Source of the DNA: Amycolatopsis japonica
GTDB lineage: Bacteria > Actinomycetota > Actinomycetes > Mycobacteriales > Pseudonocardiaceae
NCBI RefSeq assembly: GCF_000732925.1
Contig: NZ_CP008953.1
Coordinates: 2,170,001-2,234,000 of the forward strand
DNA: 64,000 nucleotides
Direction: 5' to 3'
Position 1 is the first letter of the stretch, and each line of letters begins with the position of its first letter. The position numbers and the translations under genes are program-made. The notes beneath the pieces were generated by a model. It was not told the DNA's origin. It saw only the letters and a program-made list of their open reading frames with translations, and did no database searches. Positions 19,473 to 29,406 of the stretch are shown piece by piece.

Positions 19473-20339
19473 GGCGGGTTGGCGTGCCTCCGCGCGTTTC
19501 GGGGCCAGCGCGGCCGCCAGGACGGCCAGCATCCCCACCCCTTCCGGCCAGGTCGGCCGGTGCCCGTAGGCGAGGACGTCGACGACCACCGCGACCACCG
19601 GATAGACGTAGGACAGCAGCGCCACCGTCGTGGTCGGCAGCTTCCCGATGCTCGCGTACATGAGCACGTACATCAGCGCGGTGTGCACGGTTCCCAGCAG
19701 GACCAGCCACAGCAGCCCTGAGGTGTCCGTGGGCAGCGGCGTGACCAGCAGGGCGGGTGCGAGCACGATCGTGCCCGTCACGAGCTGTACGGCCGCGAGG
19801 ACGTGCGGACGGACGTGCGTGAGCTGCTTCGCGACGAACGAGGCGCCGGCGTAGAGCGCGGCCGCGCCGAGGGCGAGCGCGATCCCCGCCAGCCGTACGG
19901 GCTTGCCGTCGGCGCCGTGCGCGGACAGTGAGATGAGGGTCACTCCGCCGAACGCGATCAGCGCCCGGACCAGCTGGCTCTTCGCCATCTTCTCGCCGAG
20001 GAACGCCGCGGCGAGACCGACCAGCATCAGCGGCTGCGTGTGGTAGACGACGGTGCTGACCCCGATCGACGACAGCGAGTACGAGGCGAACAACAGCACC
20101 CAGTTCCCGACCAGGAACAGGCCGCCGAGGACGGCGAGCAGCAGGTCGCGTCGGCTGAGCGTCCACGGGCGCAGCCAGCCGCGAGCCGCGCTCCACACCA
20201 GGAGCAGCAGACCGCCGACGAGGCTCCTCGCGAACGCCACGGCGGGGGCGTCGGCGCCGCTTTCGAGGACGACGGCGCCGATCGTGCCGGACAGCGCCAT
20301 CGCGGCCGTCCACTGCAACACGGGGTTGTTCTTGTTCAT
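19464..20339 (-). CDS. EamA/DMT-family membrane transporter
   Basis: The 291-aa protein has about ten hydrophobic segments in two EamA repeats, with motifs such as VYHTQPLMLVGLAAAFLGEK and ALLSYVYPVVAVVVDVLAYG. DMT transporters of this type export amino acids or other metabolites. ATG 20339 (MNKNNPVLQ) is chosen over a TTG 33 nt upstream because it matches usual family starts. It is divergent from a GlxA-type regulator, which may control it through the operator at 20377-20390. Confidence 0.85.
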   Translation of the reverse strand: MNKNNPVLQWTAAMALSGTIGAVVLESGADAPAVAFARSLVGGLLLLVWSAARGWLRPWTLSRRDLLLAVLGGLFLVGNWVLLFASYSLSSIGVSTVVYHTQPLMLVGLAAAFLGEKMAKSQLVRALIAFGGVTLISLSAHGADGKPVRLAGIALALGAAALYAGASFVAKQLTHVRPHVLAAVQLVTGTIVLAPALLVTPLPTDTSGLLWLVLLGTVHTALMYVLMYASIGKLPTTTVALLSYVYPVVAVVVDVLAYGHRPTWPEGVGMLAVLAAALAPKRAEARQPARV

Positions 20340-20376
20340 GGCGACCACTTTCGCCCTCGTGTCCGCGTTCAACCAG

Positions 20377-20390
20377 TGTCAGAGATGACA
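20377..20390. promoter_or_regulatory. Candidate operator between EamA and GlxA genes
   Basis: TGTCA-GAGA-TGACA is an exact inverted repeat in the 82-nt divergent gap. A TGTGACAC repeat follows 14 nt later. It could serve the AraC-type regulator encoded next to it. Confidence 0.4.
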
Positions 20391-20421
20391 TCGACCGCAA
20401 AACTTGTGACACACTGCCCGG

Positions 20422-21384
20422 ATGGATGTGAAGAAGGTCGCGGTGGTGCTCGCCGACCAGGTCTCGCCGTTCGAACTCGGCGTCGCCTGCGAGGTCTTCG
20501 GCACAGATCGCAGCGCCGACGGCATCGAGGGCTGGGACTTCGCGGTCTGCTCGCCCGGCGGCGCGAACGTCCTGAGCTGGTCCGGCTTCGGGCTCGACGG
20601 CCTGCGGGGCCTGGACTTCGCGGCGTCCGCCGATCTGCTGATCGTCCCGACCTGCGCACCGCGCAGCGCGAGCCCGCCGGAGCCGGTGCTCGAGGTCCTG
20701 CGCGACGCGGCGAGCCGGGGCGCCTGGGTCGCGGGCTTCTGCGCGGGCGTCTTCTCGCTCGGCTACGCGGGGCTGCTCGACGGGCGCAATTGCACCGTCC
20801 ATTGGGTCTACGAACAGGAGTTCCGGTCGCGTTTCCCGACGGCGAAGGTGGATCCGAAGGCGTTGTACGTCGACGACGGCGGCGTTCTCACCAGCGCGGG
20901 AACCGTGGCCGCAGTCGACCTGTGCCTGCATCTCGTGCGGGAGCTGCGCGGTGTCGTCGCGGCCACGACGCTGGCCAGGCGGATGGTCGCGGCGCCGCAC
21001 CGGGTCGGCGGGCAGGCACAGTTCGTGCAGGCGCCGGTGCCCGAGACCGCCGCGCCGGACGACACCGTGCTCGCCGAAGCGCTCGAATGGATCGAGCGGC
21101 GATTGGACCAGCCGTTCACCGTCGCGGAGCTCGCCCGTCGCAGCGGGCTGGGGGAGCGCACGTTCCTGCGCCGGTTCTCGGCGGCCACCGGGACGACGCC
21201 GCACCGATGGCTCACCGAGCGCCGCCTGGACCGTGCGCAGTCCTTGCTCGAAGAAGGCCGTCTGTCCATTGAGGACATCGCGGTCGCCTGCGGATACGCC
21301 TCGGCCGCCGCGCTGCGGCATCAGTTCGGCAAGCTGAGGGGGACCAGCCCGAGCGCGTACCGCAGGACGTTTTCCGCAGGCTAG
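20422..21384 (+). CDS. GlxA-family transcriptional regulator (DJ-1/PfpI + AraC)
   Basis: The 320-aa protein has an N-terminal DJ-1/PfpI domain (about 5-170) with a Cys at the nucleophile elbow (AGFCAGVFSLGYAG), and a C-terminal AraC DNA-binding domain with two helix-turn-helix motifs (FTVAELARRSGLGERTFLRR and IEDIAVACGYASAAALRHQF). The DJ-1 part normally senses a ligand and is not catalytic. Divergent from the exporter gene, it is the likely regulator of that gene or of the cupin behind it. Confidence 0.9.
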   Translation: MDVKKVAVVLADQVSPFELGVACEVFGTDRSADGIEGWDFAVCSPGGANVLSWSGFGLDGLRGLDFAASADLLIVPTCAPRSASPPEPVLEVLRDAASRGAWVAGFCAGVFSLGYAGLLDGRNCTVHWVYEQEFRSRFPTAKVDPKALYVDDGGVLTSAGTVAAVDLCLHLVRELRGVVAATTLARRMVAAPHRVGGQAQFVQAPVPETAAPDDTVLAEALEWIERRLDQPFTVAELARRSGLGERTFLRRFSAATGTTPHRWLTERRLDRAQSLLEEGRLSIEDIAVACGYASAAALRHQFGKLRGTSPSAYRRTFSAG

Positions 21385-21776
21385 AAGGAGATTTCCTGTC
21401 CAACTGTCACTTGGACGTGGTCGGGGACCTCGTCGTGCTCGTCGCCGACGGAGAGCGTGCCGGTCGGCTCGAACAGCAGCAGCGACGCACCGTCCACTGA
21501 GGACGGTTTGTGGAACGTCCCGCGCGGGACGACGAAAACCGAACCGCGCGGCAGCGTGACGACGCGTTCGCCGCCCTCCTCGCGCAACGCGATGTCCAAG
21601 GTGCCGTCGAGCACGAGGAAGAACTCGTCGGTGTTCTCGTGGACGTGCCAGACGTGCTCGCCCGCGACCTTGGCGAGACGGACGTCGTAGTCGTTGACGT
21701 GGGCGACGATCCGGGGGCTCCAGATCTCGTCGAACCCGGCCAGCGCGGTTTCCAGATCGATCGGCTGCTTGCTCAT
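21381..21776 (-). CDS. Cupin-domain protein, 131 aa
   Basis: A single RmlC-like cupin: EHVWHVHENTDEFFLVLDGTLDI supplies two His and one Glu, and FVVPRGTFHKPSS the last His of the metal site. It could bind a small molecule or isomerise or oxidise it. It is flanked on both sides by GlxA-type regulators, 53 nt from the divergent second one and overlapping the first by 4 nt at the stop. Confidence 0.88.
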   Translation of the reverse strand: MSKQPIDLETALAGFDEIWSPRIVAHVNDYDVRLAKVAGEHVWHVHENTDEFFLVLDGTLDIALREEGGERVVTLPRGSVFVVPRGTFHKPSSVDGASLLLFEPTGTLSVGDEHDEVPDHVQVTVGQEISF

Positions 21777-21828
21777 ACCCCGATCCTCGTCACTGGACCG
21801 CCGGAGGAGTGAGTGCTAGGAATCGCAT

Positions 21829-22794
21829 ATGTCGCATGATTCCTCGCACAAGGTCGCCATCCTGGTCGACGAGGGCTCCAACCCCTTCGAAATGGGCGTC
21901 GCGACCGAGCTCTTCGGCCTGCGGCGGCCGGAGCTGGGGAGGCCCTGGTACGACTTCACGGTGTGCGCGGCCGAGCCGTCCGTGCGGATGCATCTGGGCA
22001 TGTTCACCCTCAGCGGGGTCGCCGGGCTCGAAGCCGCGGAGACCGCCGACACGGTGATCGTGCCCAACCGGCCCGATCCGGAGAGCCCGGCCAGGGAATC
22101 GGTGCTGAAGGCCGTTCGCGCCGCGTCCGAGCGGGGTGCCCGGCTGGTGAGCTTCTGTACGGGCGCCTTCACCCTCGCGCAGGCGGGGGTCCTGGACGGG
22201 CGCCGCGCGACGACGCACTGGAAGTGGGCGGGGCTCTTCCGGGAGCTGTATCCCGAAGTGCTGCTGGAGCCGGACGTGCTCTTCGTCGACGACGGCGACG
22301 TCCTGACCGCGGCGGGCAGCGCGGCCGCGCTCGATCTGGGGCTGCATCTGATCAGTCGTGACCACGGCGCCGAGATCGCGAACGCGGTGAGCAGGCGGCT
22401 GGTGTTCGCCGGGCACCGTGATGGCGGGCAGCGGCAGTTCGTCGAACGTCCGCTGCCGCCGGTGCCGGACACGTCGCTGGCGCCGGTGCTCGCGTGGGCG
22501 CGCGAACGGCTGGACCGGCCGCTCACCGTCGCCGACCTCGCCGCGCGGGCGGCGGCCAGCCAGGCGACGCTGCACCGGCGGTTCCGGGCCGAACTGGGCA
22601 CGACGCCGCTGGCGTGGCTCACGACGGAACGGATCGCGCTGGCGTGCCGGCTGATCGAGCGCGGGGAGCAGCGGCTGGACCGGGTGGCGCGGGCTTCGGG
22701 TTTCGGGACCGCTGCGAACCTGCGTACGCAGCTTCGGCGCGCTACGGGACTGACGCCTACGGCTTACCGGGCGCGCTTCAGCACCGCTTCGTGA
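21829..22794 (+). CDS. GlxA-family transcriptional regulator, second paralogue
   Basis: This 321-aa protein has the same DJ-1/PfpI-AraC architecture as 20422-21384: a Cys elbow VSFCTGAFTLAQAG and an AraC domain (LTVADLAARAAASQATLHRR, then VARASGFGTAANLRTQLRRA). It is only moderately similar to the first copy, so the pair is not a recent duplication. It is divergent from the cupin gene, its likely target. Confidence 0.9.
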   Translation: MSHDSSHKVAILVDEGSNPFEMGVATELFGLRRPELGRPWYDFTVCAAEPSVRMHLGMFTLSGVAGLEAAETADTVIVPNRPDPESPARESVLKAVRAASERGARLVSFCTGAFTLAQAGVLDGRRATTHWKWAGLFRELYPEVLLEPDVLFVDDGDVLTAAGSAAALDLGLHLISRDHGAEIANAVSRRLVFAGHRDGGQRQFVERPLPPVPDTSLAPVLAWARERLDRPLTVADLAARAAASQATLHRRFRAELGTTPLAWLTTERIALACRLIERGEQRLDRVARASGFGTAANLRTQLRRATGLTPTAYRARFSTAS

Positions 22795-22807
22795 GTCCGG
22801 TCGCCAA

Positions 22808-22862
22808 CGCCATGAAAGGTCCTTTCCTTGCAAAATTTGCAAGGAAAGGACCTTTCATGGCG
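22808..22862. repeat. Near-perfect palindrome, ATGAAAGGTCCTTTCC type
   Basis: Arms of 27 bp (22808-22834 and 22836-22862) surround a single A. An almost identical copy is at 49846-49898, with matching changes in both arms. It closes the accessory island after the second GlxA gene and could act as a terminator. Confidence 0.9.
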
Positions 22863-22910
22863 CTCTCTTGAGGGGTGGGGTCCGGCGGGGTGCCGACGGT
22901 CGCGGAATGT

Positions 22911-22959
22911 CATGAAAGGGTCGTTCAAGACGAAAAACGTCCTGACCGCCCCTTTCATG
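22911..22959. repeat. Degenerate palindrome CATGAAAGGG...CCCTTTCATG
   Basis: The outer 10 bp pair exactly (22911-22920 with 22950-22959), but the inner arms only in part. It appears to be a decayed relative of the repeat at 22808-22862, 49 nt away. Confidence 0.6.
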
Positions 22960-22993
22960 GCGTTGGCGGGACCGAGGGCAGAGCGGGCGCAGG

Positions 22994-24019
22994 TCAGGCG
23001 AAGGCGATCCACCGGTTCAGCAGGTCCGCCGCGGCGCCCGAATCGATGGCCGACGCCGCTCGTTCGAGCCCGGCCGCCAGATCGTCTTCCAGTGACGCCG
23101 AGAACCCGGCGAAAGCCGCCAGCGCGGCCGCCGAGTTGAGCAGCACCGCGTCCCGCACCGGCCCGGTCTTCCCGGCCATCACCTGACGGAACACGTCGGC
23201 GTTGTGGGCGGCGTCCCCGCCGCGCAGGTCGTCCGCGGTCGCCCTGGCGATGCCCAGCGAAGCGGGGTCGAAGCTCCGCTCGGTGATCTCGCCGCCGGAG
23301 ATCACCCACACCGAACTCGTGGTCGTGGTGGTGAGCTCGTCCAGGCCGTCGTCGCCGCGCACGAGCAGCACGGTCATGCCGCGCCGCGCGAACACCTCGG
23401 CCAGCACGCGGGTCTTGTCCTGATAAGCGCAACCGATGAGCGAACTGCGCGGCTGCGCCGGGTTGGTCAGGGGACCCAGCAGGTTGAACGTCGTCGGCAC
23501 GCCGAGCTCGCCGCGGGTCGGGCCCGCGTGGCGCAGGGCCGGGTGGAACTTCGGCGCGAAGCAGAAGCCGATGCCCAGCTCGTTGACGCTGCGCTGGACC
23601 GTCTCCGGCGGCAGGTCGATCGTGACGCCCAGCTCCTCCAGCACGTCCGCCGCGCCGGATTTCGACGACGCGCTCCGGTTGCCGTGCTTGGCCACCGGGG
23701 CACCCGCCGCGGCCGTCACCACCGTGGCCATGGTGGAGATGTTGACCGAATTCGACCGGTCGCCGCCGGTGCCGACGATGTCCACCGACGGCCGGTCGAT
23801 GGTGACCCGTTTGGCGTGCGCCAGCATGGCGTCGGCCATGCCGGAGATCTCCGCCGGTGTCTCACCCTTCGCGCGCAGCGCGACGGCGAATCCGGCGATC
23901 TGGGAGGGCGTCGCCGCCCCGCTCATGATCTGGTCCATCGCCCACGCGGTGTCCTCCTCGGACAGATCCGCGCGCGCGATGAGCTGGTTGAGCAGGGACG
24001 GCCAGGTCTTGGCGGTCAC
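22994..24019 (-). CDS. trpD: Anthranilate phosphoribosyltransferase
   Basis: The 341-aa protein has VDIVGTGGDRSNSVNISTMA (PRPP-binding, about 80-99), KHGNRSASSKSGAADVLEELG and PTTFNLLGPLTNPAQP, all TrpD hallmarks. It transfers phosphoribose to anthranilate in tryptophan synthesis. It stands apart from other trp genes, next to ctaE and qcr genes, as in mycobacteria. Confidence 0.95.
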   Translation of the reverse strand: MTAKTWPSLLNQLIARADLSEEDTAWAMDQIMSGAATPSQIAGFAVALRAKGETPAEISGMADAMLAHAKRVTIDRPSVDIVGTGGDRSNSVNISTMATVVTAAAGAPVAKHGNRSASSKSGAADVLEELGVTIDLPPETVQRSVNELGIGFCFAPKFHPALRHAGPTRGELGVPTTFNLLGPLTNPAQPRSSLIGCAYQDKTRVLAEVFARRGMTVLLVRGDDGLDELTTTTTSSVWVISGGEITERSFDPASLGIARATADDLRGGDAAHNADVFRQVMAGKTGPVRDAVLLNSAAALAAFAGFSASLEDDLAAGLERAASAIDSGAAADLLNRWIAFA

Positions 24020-24022
24020 GGC

Positions 24023-24463
24023 TCAGCCGTGCACGGCCGGCACCCGCCGGGCGCGCAGCACGTCGGCGACGGTCTCGGCGGCGGTCAGCGGGTCGAGCGG
24101 GTGGACCAGCACCGCGTCGGCCTGCGACCAGGTCGCGAGCCAGCGGTCGTCCTTGCGCCGCACCGTAACGATGATCGGCGGGCAGTCTGTGTCATCACCA
24201 GCCCGGCCCGCCCCCACCCCGATCTCGTTCTTCAGCTGACGGGTCAGCCCGATGCCACCGGTCGGCTGGGCCTCGCCGTCGAGGATGGCCAGGTCCACGT
24301 TGCCCGCGTCCATCTCGACGAGGACCTCGGAGATGCCGGACGCCTCGGTGTAGTCCACCCGGCCGAGGTCGGCGGCGGGCCTGCGGCCGACGGCGTTGAT
24401 GATCGCCTCGCGCACCTCCGCCTTGTGGCTGAACACCAGGATCCGCATCGCCTGCTCGCCCAT
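24023..24463 (-). CDS. Response-regulator-receiver-like protein, 146 aa
   Basis: The sequence MRILVFSHKAEVREAIINAV, an Asp in VDLAILDGEAQPTGGIGLTRQL and a late VLVHPLDPLTAAETVADVL follow the beta/alpha pattern of CheY-type receivers. No output domain and no adjacent sensor kinase are present. ATG 24463 is chosen because GGAGG lies 7 nt upstream. The gene ends 3 nt before the trpD start, which suggests one operon. Confidence 0.7.
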   Translation of the reverse strand: MGEQAMRILVFSHKAEVREAIINAVGRRPAADLGRVDYTEASGISEVLVEMDAGNVDLAILDGEAQPTGGIGLTRQLKNEIGVGAGRAGDDTDCPPIIVTVRRKDDRWLATWSQADAVLVHPLDPLTAAETVADVLRARRVPAVHG

Positions 24464-24524
24464 GAGCGCGCCTCCGCCTCGTCTAGTCATGTCGACCCCG
24501 CGATGTTATCCGCCATGACCGACA

Positions 24525-24941
24525 TCACGTGGACGCACCCGACGGCTGGAGCGCGTCCCAGCCCAGGGAGTCGCCGCCGAGCCGTTGCGCGAGCCCCGCC
24601 ATCCGTGACCGTTCCTGCGCGCAGTGCAGCGCGTCGAGGGTCTGGACGCGCAGTGCGTGCGCGAGGGCGAATTCCCCGTCGGGTGCCTGTTCTCGCAGCT
24701 CCCAGCCGTCCTGGGCGAGGATCGAGGCCGCCTCCGCCACCTTTTCGGGCGGCAGCTTCAAGTGATGGCGCAGGATCGCGGGCGCTTCGGCGACCCAAGC
24801 GGGTGATCTCGCCAACGCCGAAGAGTCCGCCTCGGCCGGATCGAACGCCTCCACGACGATCTCCACGCCGGGCGTGTCGATCGTCAGGCTCGGCGCGGAA
24901 GGCTTCCTGACCAGGTCACGAAGCCGATCTAGTAAACCCAT
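24525..24941 (-). CDS. Conserved hypothetical protein, 138 aa
   Basis: It begins MGLLDRLRDLVRKPSAPSLT and contains ILRHHLKLPPEKVAEAASIL followed by AQDGWELREQ. It is soluble and mostly helical, with no known domain. It is encoded upstream of the receiver-like gene and divergent from ctaE (96 nt). An in-frame ATG 18 nt upstream is an alternative start. Confidence 0.6.
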   Translation of the reverse strand: MGLLDRLRDLVRKPSAPSLTIDTPGVEIVVEAFDPAEADSSALARSPAWVAEAPAILRHHLKLPPEKVAEAASILAQDGWELREQAPDGEFALAHALRVQTLDALHCAQERSRMAGLAQRLGGDSLGWDALQPSGAST

Positions 24942-25036
24942 GAGTAGCCCGGTTCCCACTTTCGTTCAGATGTGACCCGACACGCACGCGACCCGCCGTG
25001 GACCCACCCGGCGGGCGCCATGCGTGAGAGGACATA

Positions 25037-25660
25037 ATGCGACGCGTGACAACGGCAGCTCCCACCATCAGCCAGCGGGTCCACTCGCTGAACCGGCCGA
25101 ACATGGTCAGTGTCGGCACCATCGTGTGGCTGTCCAGCGAACTGATGTTCTTCGCCGGACTGTTCGCCATGTTCTTCACCGTGAAGGCGCAGAACGCGAC
25201 CGGTCAGTGGCCGCCGCCGCTGCACGGTGAGCCCTTCGAGTTGAACATCGCCTTGGCGATCCCGTTCACGGTGATCCTCGTGGCGTCCTCGTTCACCTGC
25301 CAGTTCGGCGTGTTCGCCGCTGAAAAGGGCGACGTCTTCGGCCTTCGACGCTGGTACATCATCACGTTGATCATGGGCGCGATCTTCGTCGGCGGCCAGG
25401 GTTACGAGTACCTCCACCTGATCGAAGAGGGGATGACGATCCCGTCCGGCCCGTTCGGCACGGTCTTCTTCCTCGCGACCGGGTTCCACGGCCTGCACGT
25501 CATCGGCGGGCTCATCGCGTTCGTGTACCTGCTCATCCGCACCAAGCTGAGCAAGTTCACCCCGGCCCAGGCCACCTCGGCGATCGTGGTGTCGTACTAC
25601 TGGCACTTCGTCGACATCGTGTGGGTGGGTCTGTTCGCGGTGATCTACATCCTTCCGTGA
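25037..25660 (+). CDS. ctaE: Cytochrome c oxidase subunit III
   Basis: The 207-aa protein has five hydrophobic helices and the family stretches [37 protein letters not shown] and [20 protein letters not shown]. It stabilises the aa3 oxidase and may guide O2 to the active site. ATG 25037 has GAGAGG 5 nt upstream; GTG 25046 is an alternative. It heads the ctaE-qcrC-qcrA-qcrB operon. Confidence 0.95.
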   Translation: MRRVTTAAPTISQRVHSLNRPNMVSVGTIVWLSSELMFFAGLFAMFFTVKAQNATGQWPPPLHGEPFELNIALAIPFTVILVASSFTCQFGVFAAEKGDVFGLRRWYIITLIMGAIFVGGQGYEYLHLIEEGMTIPSGPFGTVFFLATGFHGLHVIGGLIAFVYLLIRTKLSKFTPAQATSAIVVSYYWHFVDIVWVGLFAVIYILP

Positions 25661-25715
25661 ACGAAGCCGCCACCACGACCTATCGGCCTGAACTGACAGC
25701 AAGGGTTGCCGCAAG

Positions 25716-26534
25716 ATGACCTCCAGCAAGAACAACACGGAGCGCCGCTTCCGCAAGCGGTCGAAGGCACGCAGGCGCTTCGCCGGCGCGCTGGCGCTCG
25801 GGATCGCGCTGCTCAGCGTGGGCGGGTTGTACGCCGTTTTCGCCCCGGAGCCGCAGACCGCGCAGGCGCAGGGCGAATCCGCCCTCCTGCGCGAGGGCGA
25901 GAAGCTCTACAACAACACGTGTATCGAATGTCACGGGCCGAAGCTCGAAGGTGTCACCGACCGTGGCCCGAGCCTCATCGGCATCGGCGACGCGGCCGTG
26001 TACTTCCAGACCTCCACCGGCCGCATGCCCGCGGTGCGTCAGGAAGCCCAGGCGCAGCGGAAGCCGCCGAAGCTGTCCGAGGCCGAGATCAACGCCCTCG
26101 GCGCCTACATCCAGGCCAACGGCGGCGGCGCGCAGCGTCCCGCCGAGAAGGGTGACGCGCTGCGCGGCGAGGACGTCGCGCGCGGCAGCGAACTCTTCCG
26201 CCTCAACTGCGCCTCCTGCCACGGCTTCACCGGCCGCGGCGGTGCGCTCTCCTCGGGCAAGTTCGCCCCGAACCTGGACCCGGCCACGGAAGAGCAGATC
26301 TACACCGCGATGCTCACCGGGCCGCAGAACATGCCCAAGTTCTCCGACCGGCAGCTGTCGCCGGAGGAGAAGAAGGACATCATCGCGTTCGTGAAGTCCG
26401 TGAGCGACGGGAACAACGCTCCCGGCGGTAGCTCGCTCGGCGGACTCGGCCCGGCTTCGGAGGGCGCGATCGCGTGGATCGTCGGGATCGCCGCGCTGAT
26501 CGGCGTGACGTTGTGGATTGGATCGAAGGCATGA
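25716..26534 (+). CDS. qcrC: Menaquinol-cytochrome c reductase diheme cytochrome c subunit
   Basis: The 272-aa protein has an N-terminal anchor (about 22-43), two class I cytochrome c domains with CIECH (69-73) and CASCH (about 168-172) haem sites, and a C-terminal anchor ending [12 protein letters not shown]. The two haems pass electrons straight from the bcc complex to the aa3 oxidase, so no free cytochrome c is needed. It overlaps qcrA by ATGA. Confidence 0.95.
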   Translation: MTSSKNNTERRFRKRSKARRRFAGALALGIALLSVGGLYAVFAPEPQTAQAQGESALLREGEKLYNNTCIECHGPKLEGVTDRGPSLIGIGDAAVYFQTSTGRMPAVRQEAQAQRKPPKLSEAEINALGAYIQANGGGAQRPAEKGDALRGEDVARGSELFRLNCASCHGFTGRGGALSSGKFAPNLDPATEEQIYTAMLTGPQNMPKFSDRQLSPEEKKDIIAFVKSVSDGNNAPGGSSLGGLGPASEGAIAWIVGIAALIGVTLWIGSKA

Positions 26535-27664
26535 GCGCCGAAGGGCCGAAGCCGCCGACAGAGGCGGAATTGGCGGACATGGATCGCGACCAGCTCGTCA
26601 AGCTGGGTACCGCGCTCGACGGGGTCGAGATCGTGGAGTACCCGACGCCGTGGCCGGTCGAGGGGACACGGGCGGAGAAGCGCGCCGAGCGCGCGGTCGC
26701 CCTCTGGTTCGTGCTGGCCGCGCTGTCCGGCCTCGCGTTCGTGGTCCTCATCGCGTGGCCGCACTGGTTCGAGTACAAGGAGCCGGGTACGACCGGCTAC
26801 ACCAAGTACACGCTGTACACGCCGCTGCTCGGGGTCACCCTCGGGCTGGCCGTGCTCAGCCTCGGTATCGGTGTGATCCTCTACACCAAGAAGTTCATCC
26901 CGGCCGAGGTCTCGGTCCAGGAACGCGGGGACGGCGGTTCCAAGGAGGTCGACAAGGCCACCATCGTCGCCCAGCTCGCCGACTCGGGCAGCCGCAGCAC
27001 CATCGCGCGCCGCTCGATGATCAAGCGGTCCGCGGGCGCCGGTGCCGGTGTGCTCGGCCTCGCCGTCGCGGCGCTGCCGGTCGCGTCCTTCATCAAGGAC
27101 CCGTGGAAGGACACCGAGAACCGCGACTCGCTGTGGCACTCGGGCTGGAAGAAGAACTTCCCGGACGAGGTCGTCTACCTGCGCCGCAACACCGGCCGTC
27201 CGCACGAGATCTCCCTGGTCAAGGCCGAGGACCTCGACGCGGGCGCGATGGAGACGGTGTTCCCGTACCGCAAGTCCGAGGAGCACGACGAGCACGCGCT
27301 GTCGGCCGCCTTCAAGCGGGTCGACAACCCGGTCATGCTGATCCGTCTCCGCCCGACCGACGCCGCCAAGGTCGTCAAGCGTCAGGGCCAGGAGGACTAC
27401 AACTTCGGCGACTACTACGCGTACACGAAGATCTGCAGCCACGTGGGCTGCCCGACCTCCCTGTACGAGCAGCGGACCAACCGCATCCTCTGCCCCTGCC
27501 ACCAGTCGCAGTTCGACGCGCTCCACTACGCCAAGCCGATTTTCGGGCCGGCGACGCGGCCTTTGGCCCAGCTTCCGATTACAGTGGACAAAGAGGGCTA
27601 CCTGATCGCGCGCGGAGACTTCAACGAGGCCGTCGGACCGGCCTTTTGGGAGCGTAAGTCATGA
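26531..27664 (+). CDS. qcrA: Menaquinol-cytochrome c reductase Rieske iron-sulfur subunit
   Basis: The 377-aa protein has two N-terminal membrane helices and a third before the soluble domain, the actinobacterial type. The C-terminal Rieske domain carries CSHVGCPTS and CPCHQSQFD, giving two Cys and two His for the [2Fe-2S] cluster. It oxidises menaquinol at the outer site. The start overlaps the qcrC stop and the stop overlaps the qcrB start, both ATGA. Confidence 0.95.
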   Translation: MSAEGPKPPTEAELADMDRDQLVKLGTALDGVEIVEYPTPWPVEGTRAEKRAERAVALWFVLAALSGLAFVVLIAWPHWFEYKEPGTTGYTKYTLYTPLLGVTLGLAVLSLGIGVILYTKKFIPAEVSVQERGDGGSKEVDKATIVAQLADSGSRSTIARRSMIKRSAGAGAGVLGLAVAALPVASFIKDPWKDTENRDSLWHSGWKKNFPDEVVYLRRNTGRPHEISLVKAEDLDAGAMETVFPYRKSEEHDEHALSAAFKRVDNPVMLIRLRPTDAAKVVKRQGQEDYNFGDYYAYTKICSHVGCPTSLYEQRTNRILCPCHQSQFDALHYAKPIFGPATRPLAQLPITVDKEGYLIARGDFNEAVGPAFWERKS

Positions 27665-29328
27665 GTTCACTCACCACCCCGACCAAGGGGACGAACCCGG
27701 TCGAGAAGGCCGCGGGCGCTGGTGCGAAGTGGGCCGACGACCGGTATCACCTGGCCAAGGGCATGCGGCACCAGCTCAACAAGGTGTTCCCGACGCACTG
27801 GTCGTTCCTGCTCGGCGAGATCGCGCTCTACAGCTTCATCATCCTGTTGCTGTCGGGTGTCTATCTCACGCTGTTCTTCGACCCCTCCATGGAGGAGGTC
27901 GTCTACAACGGCAGCTACACCGGTCTGCAGGGCGTCGAGATGTCGCGGGCCTTCGCGACCACGCTCGACATCTCGTTCGACGTCCGGGGCGGTCTCTTCG
28001 TCCGCCAGCTGCACCACTGGGCCGCGCTGATCTTCGTGGCTTCGATGATGGTGCACATGTTCCGGATCTTCTTCACCGGAGCGTTCCGCCGCCCGCGTGA
28101 GGCGAACTGGGTCATCGGCGCGCTGCTGCTGGTCCTGGGCATGTTCGAAGGCTTCTTCGGCTACTCGCTCCCGGACGACCTGCTCTCCGGCACCGGTATC
28201 CGCGCGACCCTGTCGGGCATCGTGCTCTCGGTGCCGGTCATGGGCACCTGGATCCACTGGGCGCTGTTCGGCGGGGAGTTCCCCGGCAACGAGATCATCC
28301 CGCGCCTGTACACGATCCACATCCTGCTGCTGCCGGGCATCATGCTCGGCCTGGTGGCCGCGCACCTCGCGCTGGTCTGGTACCAGAAGCACACGCAGTT
28401 CCCGGGCGTGCGCCGCAAGGAGACCAACGTCGTCGGCGTCCGCATCATGCCGGTCTTCGCGCTCAAGGGCGGCGCGTTCTTCGCGCTGGTCACCGGCATC
28501 ATCGCGCTGATGTCGGGCCTCTTCCAGATCAACCCGATCTGGAACATCGGCCCGTACAACGCGGCGCAGGTCTCGGCGGGTTCGCAGCCTGACTGGTACA
28601 TGGCCTGGGCCGACGGCATGCTGCGGATCTGGCCCGCGTGGGAGCTCTACCTCGGGAACTACACGGTCCCGGCGGTGTTCTTCCCCGGCGCGGTCGGGAT
28701 GCCGCTGCTGATCGGGTTGCTGGTGATGTATCCCTGGATCGAGCGAAAGCTGTCCAAGGACACCGCGCACCACAACCTGCTGCAGCGTCCGCGCGACGTC
28801 CCGGTCCGGACCTCGCTGGGCATCATGGCCCTGACCTTCTTCGCGGTCATCATGCTGTCGGGCTTCAACGACATCATCGCGTTCGCCTTCGACATCTCGC
28901 TGAACGCGACGACGTGGGCGGGCCGGATCGGTGTCCTGCTGCTGCCGCCGATCGCGTACTACATCACCTACCGGATCTGCCTCGGCCTCCAGCGGGCCGA
29001 CCGCGAGGTGCTGGAGCACGGTGTCGAAACCGGCATCATCAAGCGCCTGCCGCACGGTGAGTTCATCGAGATCCACCAGCCGCTCGGCCCGGTGGACGAC
29101 CACGGCCACGCGATCCCGCTCGAGTACCAGGGCGCGTCGGTGCCGAAGAAGATGAACAAGCTCGGCTCGGCCGGACACGCCGTCGCCGGTTCGACCTGGT
29201 CCCCGGACCCGGTCGAGGAGACGATCGCGCTGGAGCGCGCCCGGTCCAACGGGCACGGCAACGGCAAGGTCGACGACATCGGTGGCGAGCCTTCCGAGGA
29301 GCGCAAGGAGATCACCTCCGGGCACTAG
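27661..29328 (+). CDS. qcrB: Menaquinol-cytochrome c reductase cytochrome b subunit
   Basis: The 555-aa protein has the eight-to-nine-helix cytochrome b core, with haem histidines in [12 protein letters not shown] and [17 protein letters not shown] and the [13 protein letters not shown] region near the quinol site, plus a long polar C-terminal tail (about 430-555) typical of actinobacteria. It is the membrane core of the bcc complex. The operon ends at the palindromic repeat 29341-29393. Confidence 0.95.
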   Translation: MSSLTTPTKGTNPVEKAAGAGAKWADDRYHLAKGMRHQLNKVFPTHWSFLLGEIALYSFIILLLSGVYLTLFFDPSMEEVVYNGSYTGLQGVEMSRAFATTLDISFDVRGGLFVRQLHHWAALIFVASMMVHMFRIFFTGAFRRPREANWVIGALLLVLGMFEGFFGYSLPDDLLSGTGIRATLSGIVLSVPVMGTWIHWALFGGEFPGNEIIPRLYTIHILLLPGIMLGLVAAHLALVWYQKHTQFPGVRRKETNVVGVRIMPVFALKGGAFFALVTGIIALMSGLFQINPIWNIGPYNAAQVSAGSQPDWYMAWADGMLRIWPAWELYLGNYTVPAVFFPGAVGMPLLIGLLVMYPWIERKLSKDTAHHNLLQRPRDVPVRTSLGIMALTFFAVIMLSGFNDIIAFAFDISLNATTWAGRIGVLLLPPIAYYITYRICLGLQRADREVLEHGVETGIIKRLPHGEFIEIHQPLGPVDDHGHAIPLEYQGASVPKKMNKLGSAGHAVAGSTWSPDPVEETIALERARSNGHGNGKVDDIGGEPSEERKEITSGH

Positions 29329-29340
29329 ACCCGGGAGACA

Positions 29341-29393
29341 CGCGTGAAGGCCCCCTTCCCTCGGCTGAGCCGAGGGAAGGGGGCCTTCACGCG
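29341..29393. repeat. Dispersed palindrome, 25-bp perfect arms
   Basis: CGCGTGAAGGCCCCCTTCCC and five further bases pair exactly around TGA. It is the third copy of the 1769/6491 family and the likely terminator of the qcr operon, between convergent genes. Confidence 0.9.
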
Positions 29394-29406
29394 TTTCGGG
29401 GGAAGC

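Noticed and set aside
27667..29325. 552-codon open frame antisense to qcrB
   Set aside because: The plus strand encodes an unmistakable cytochrome b; the antisense product has only low-complexity Asp/Arg/Val-rich sequence.
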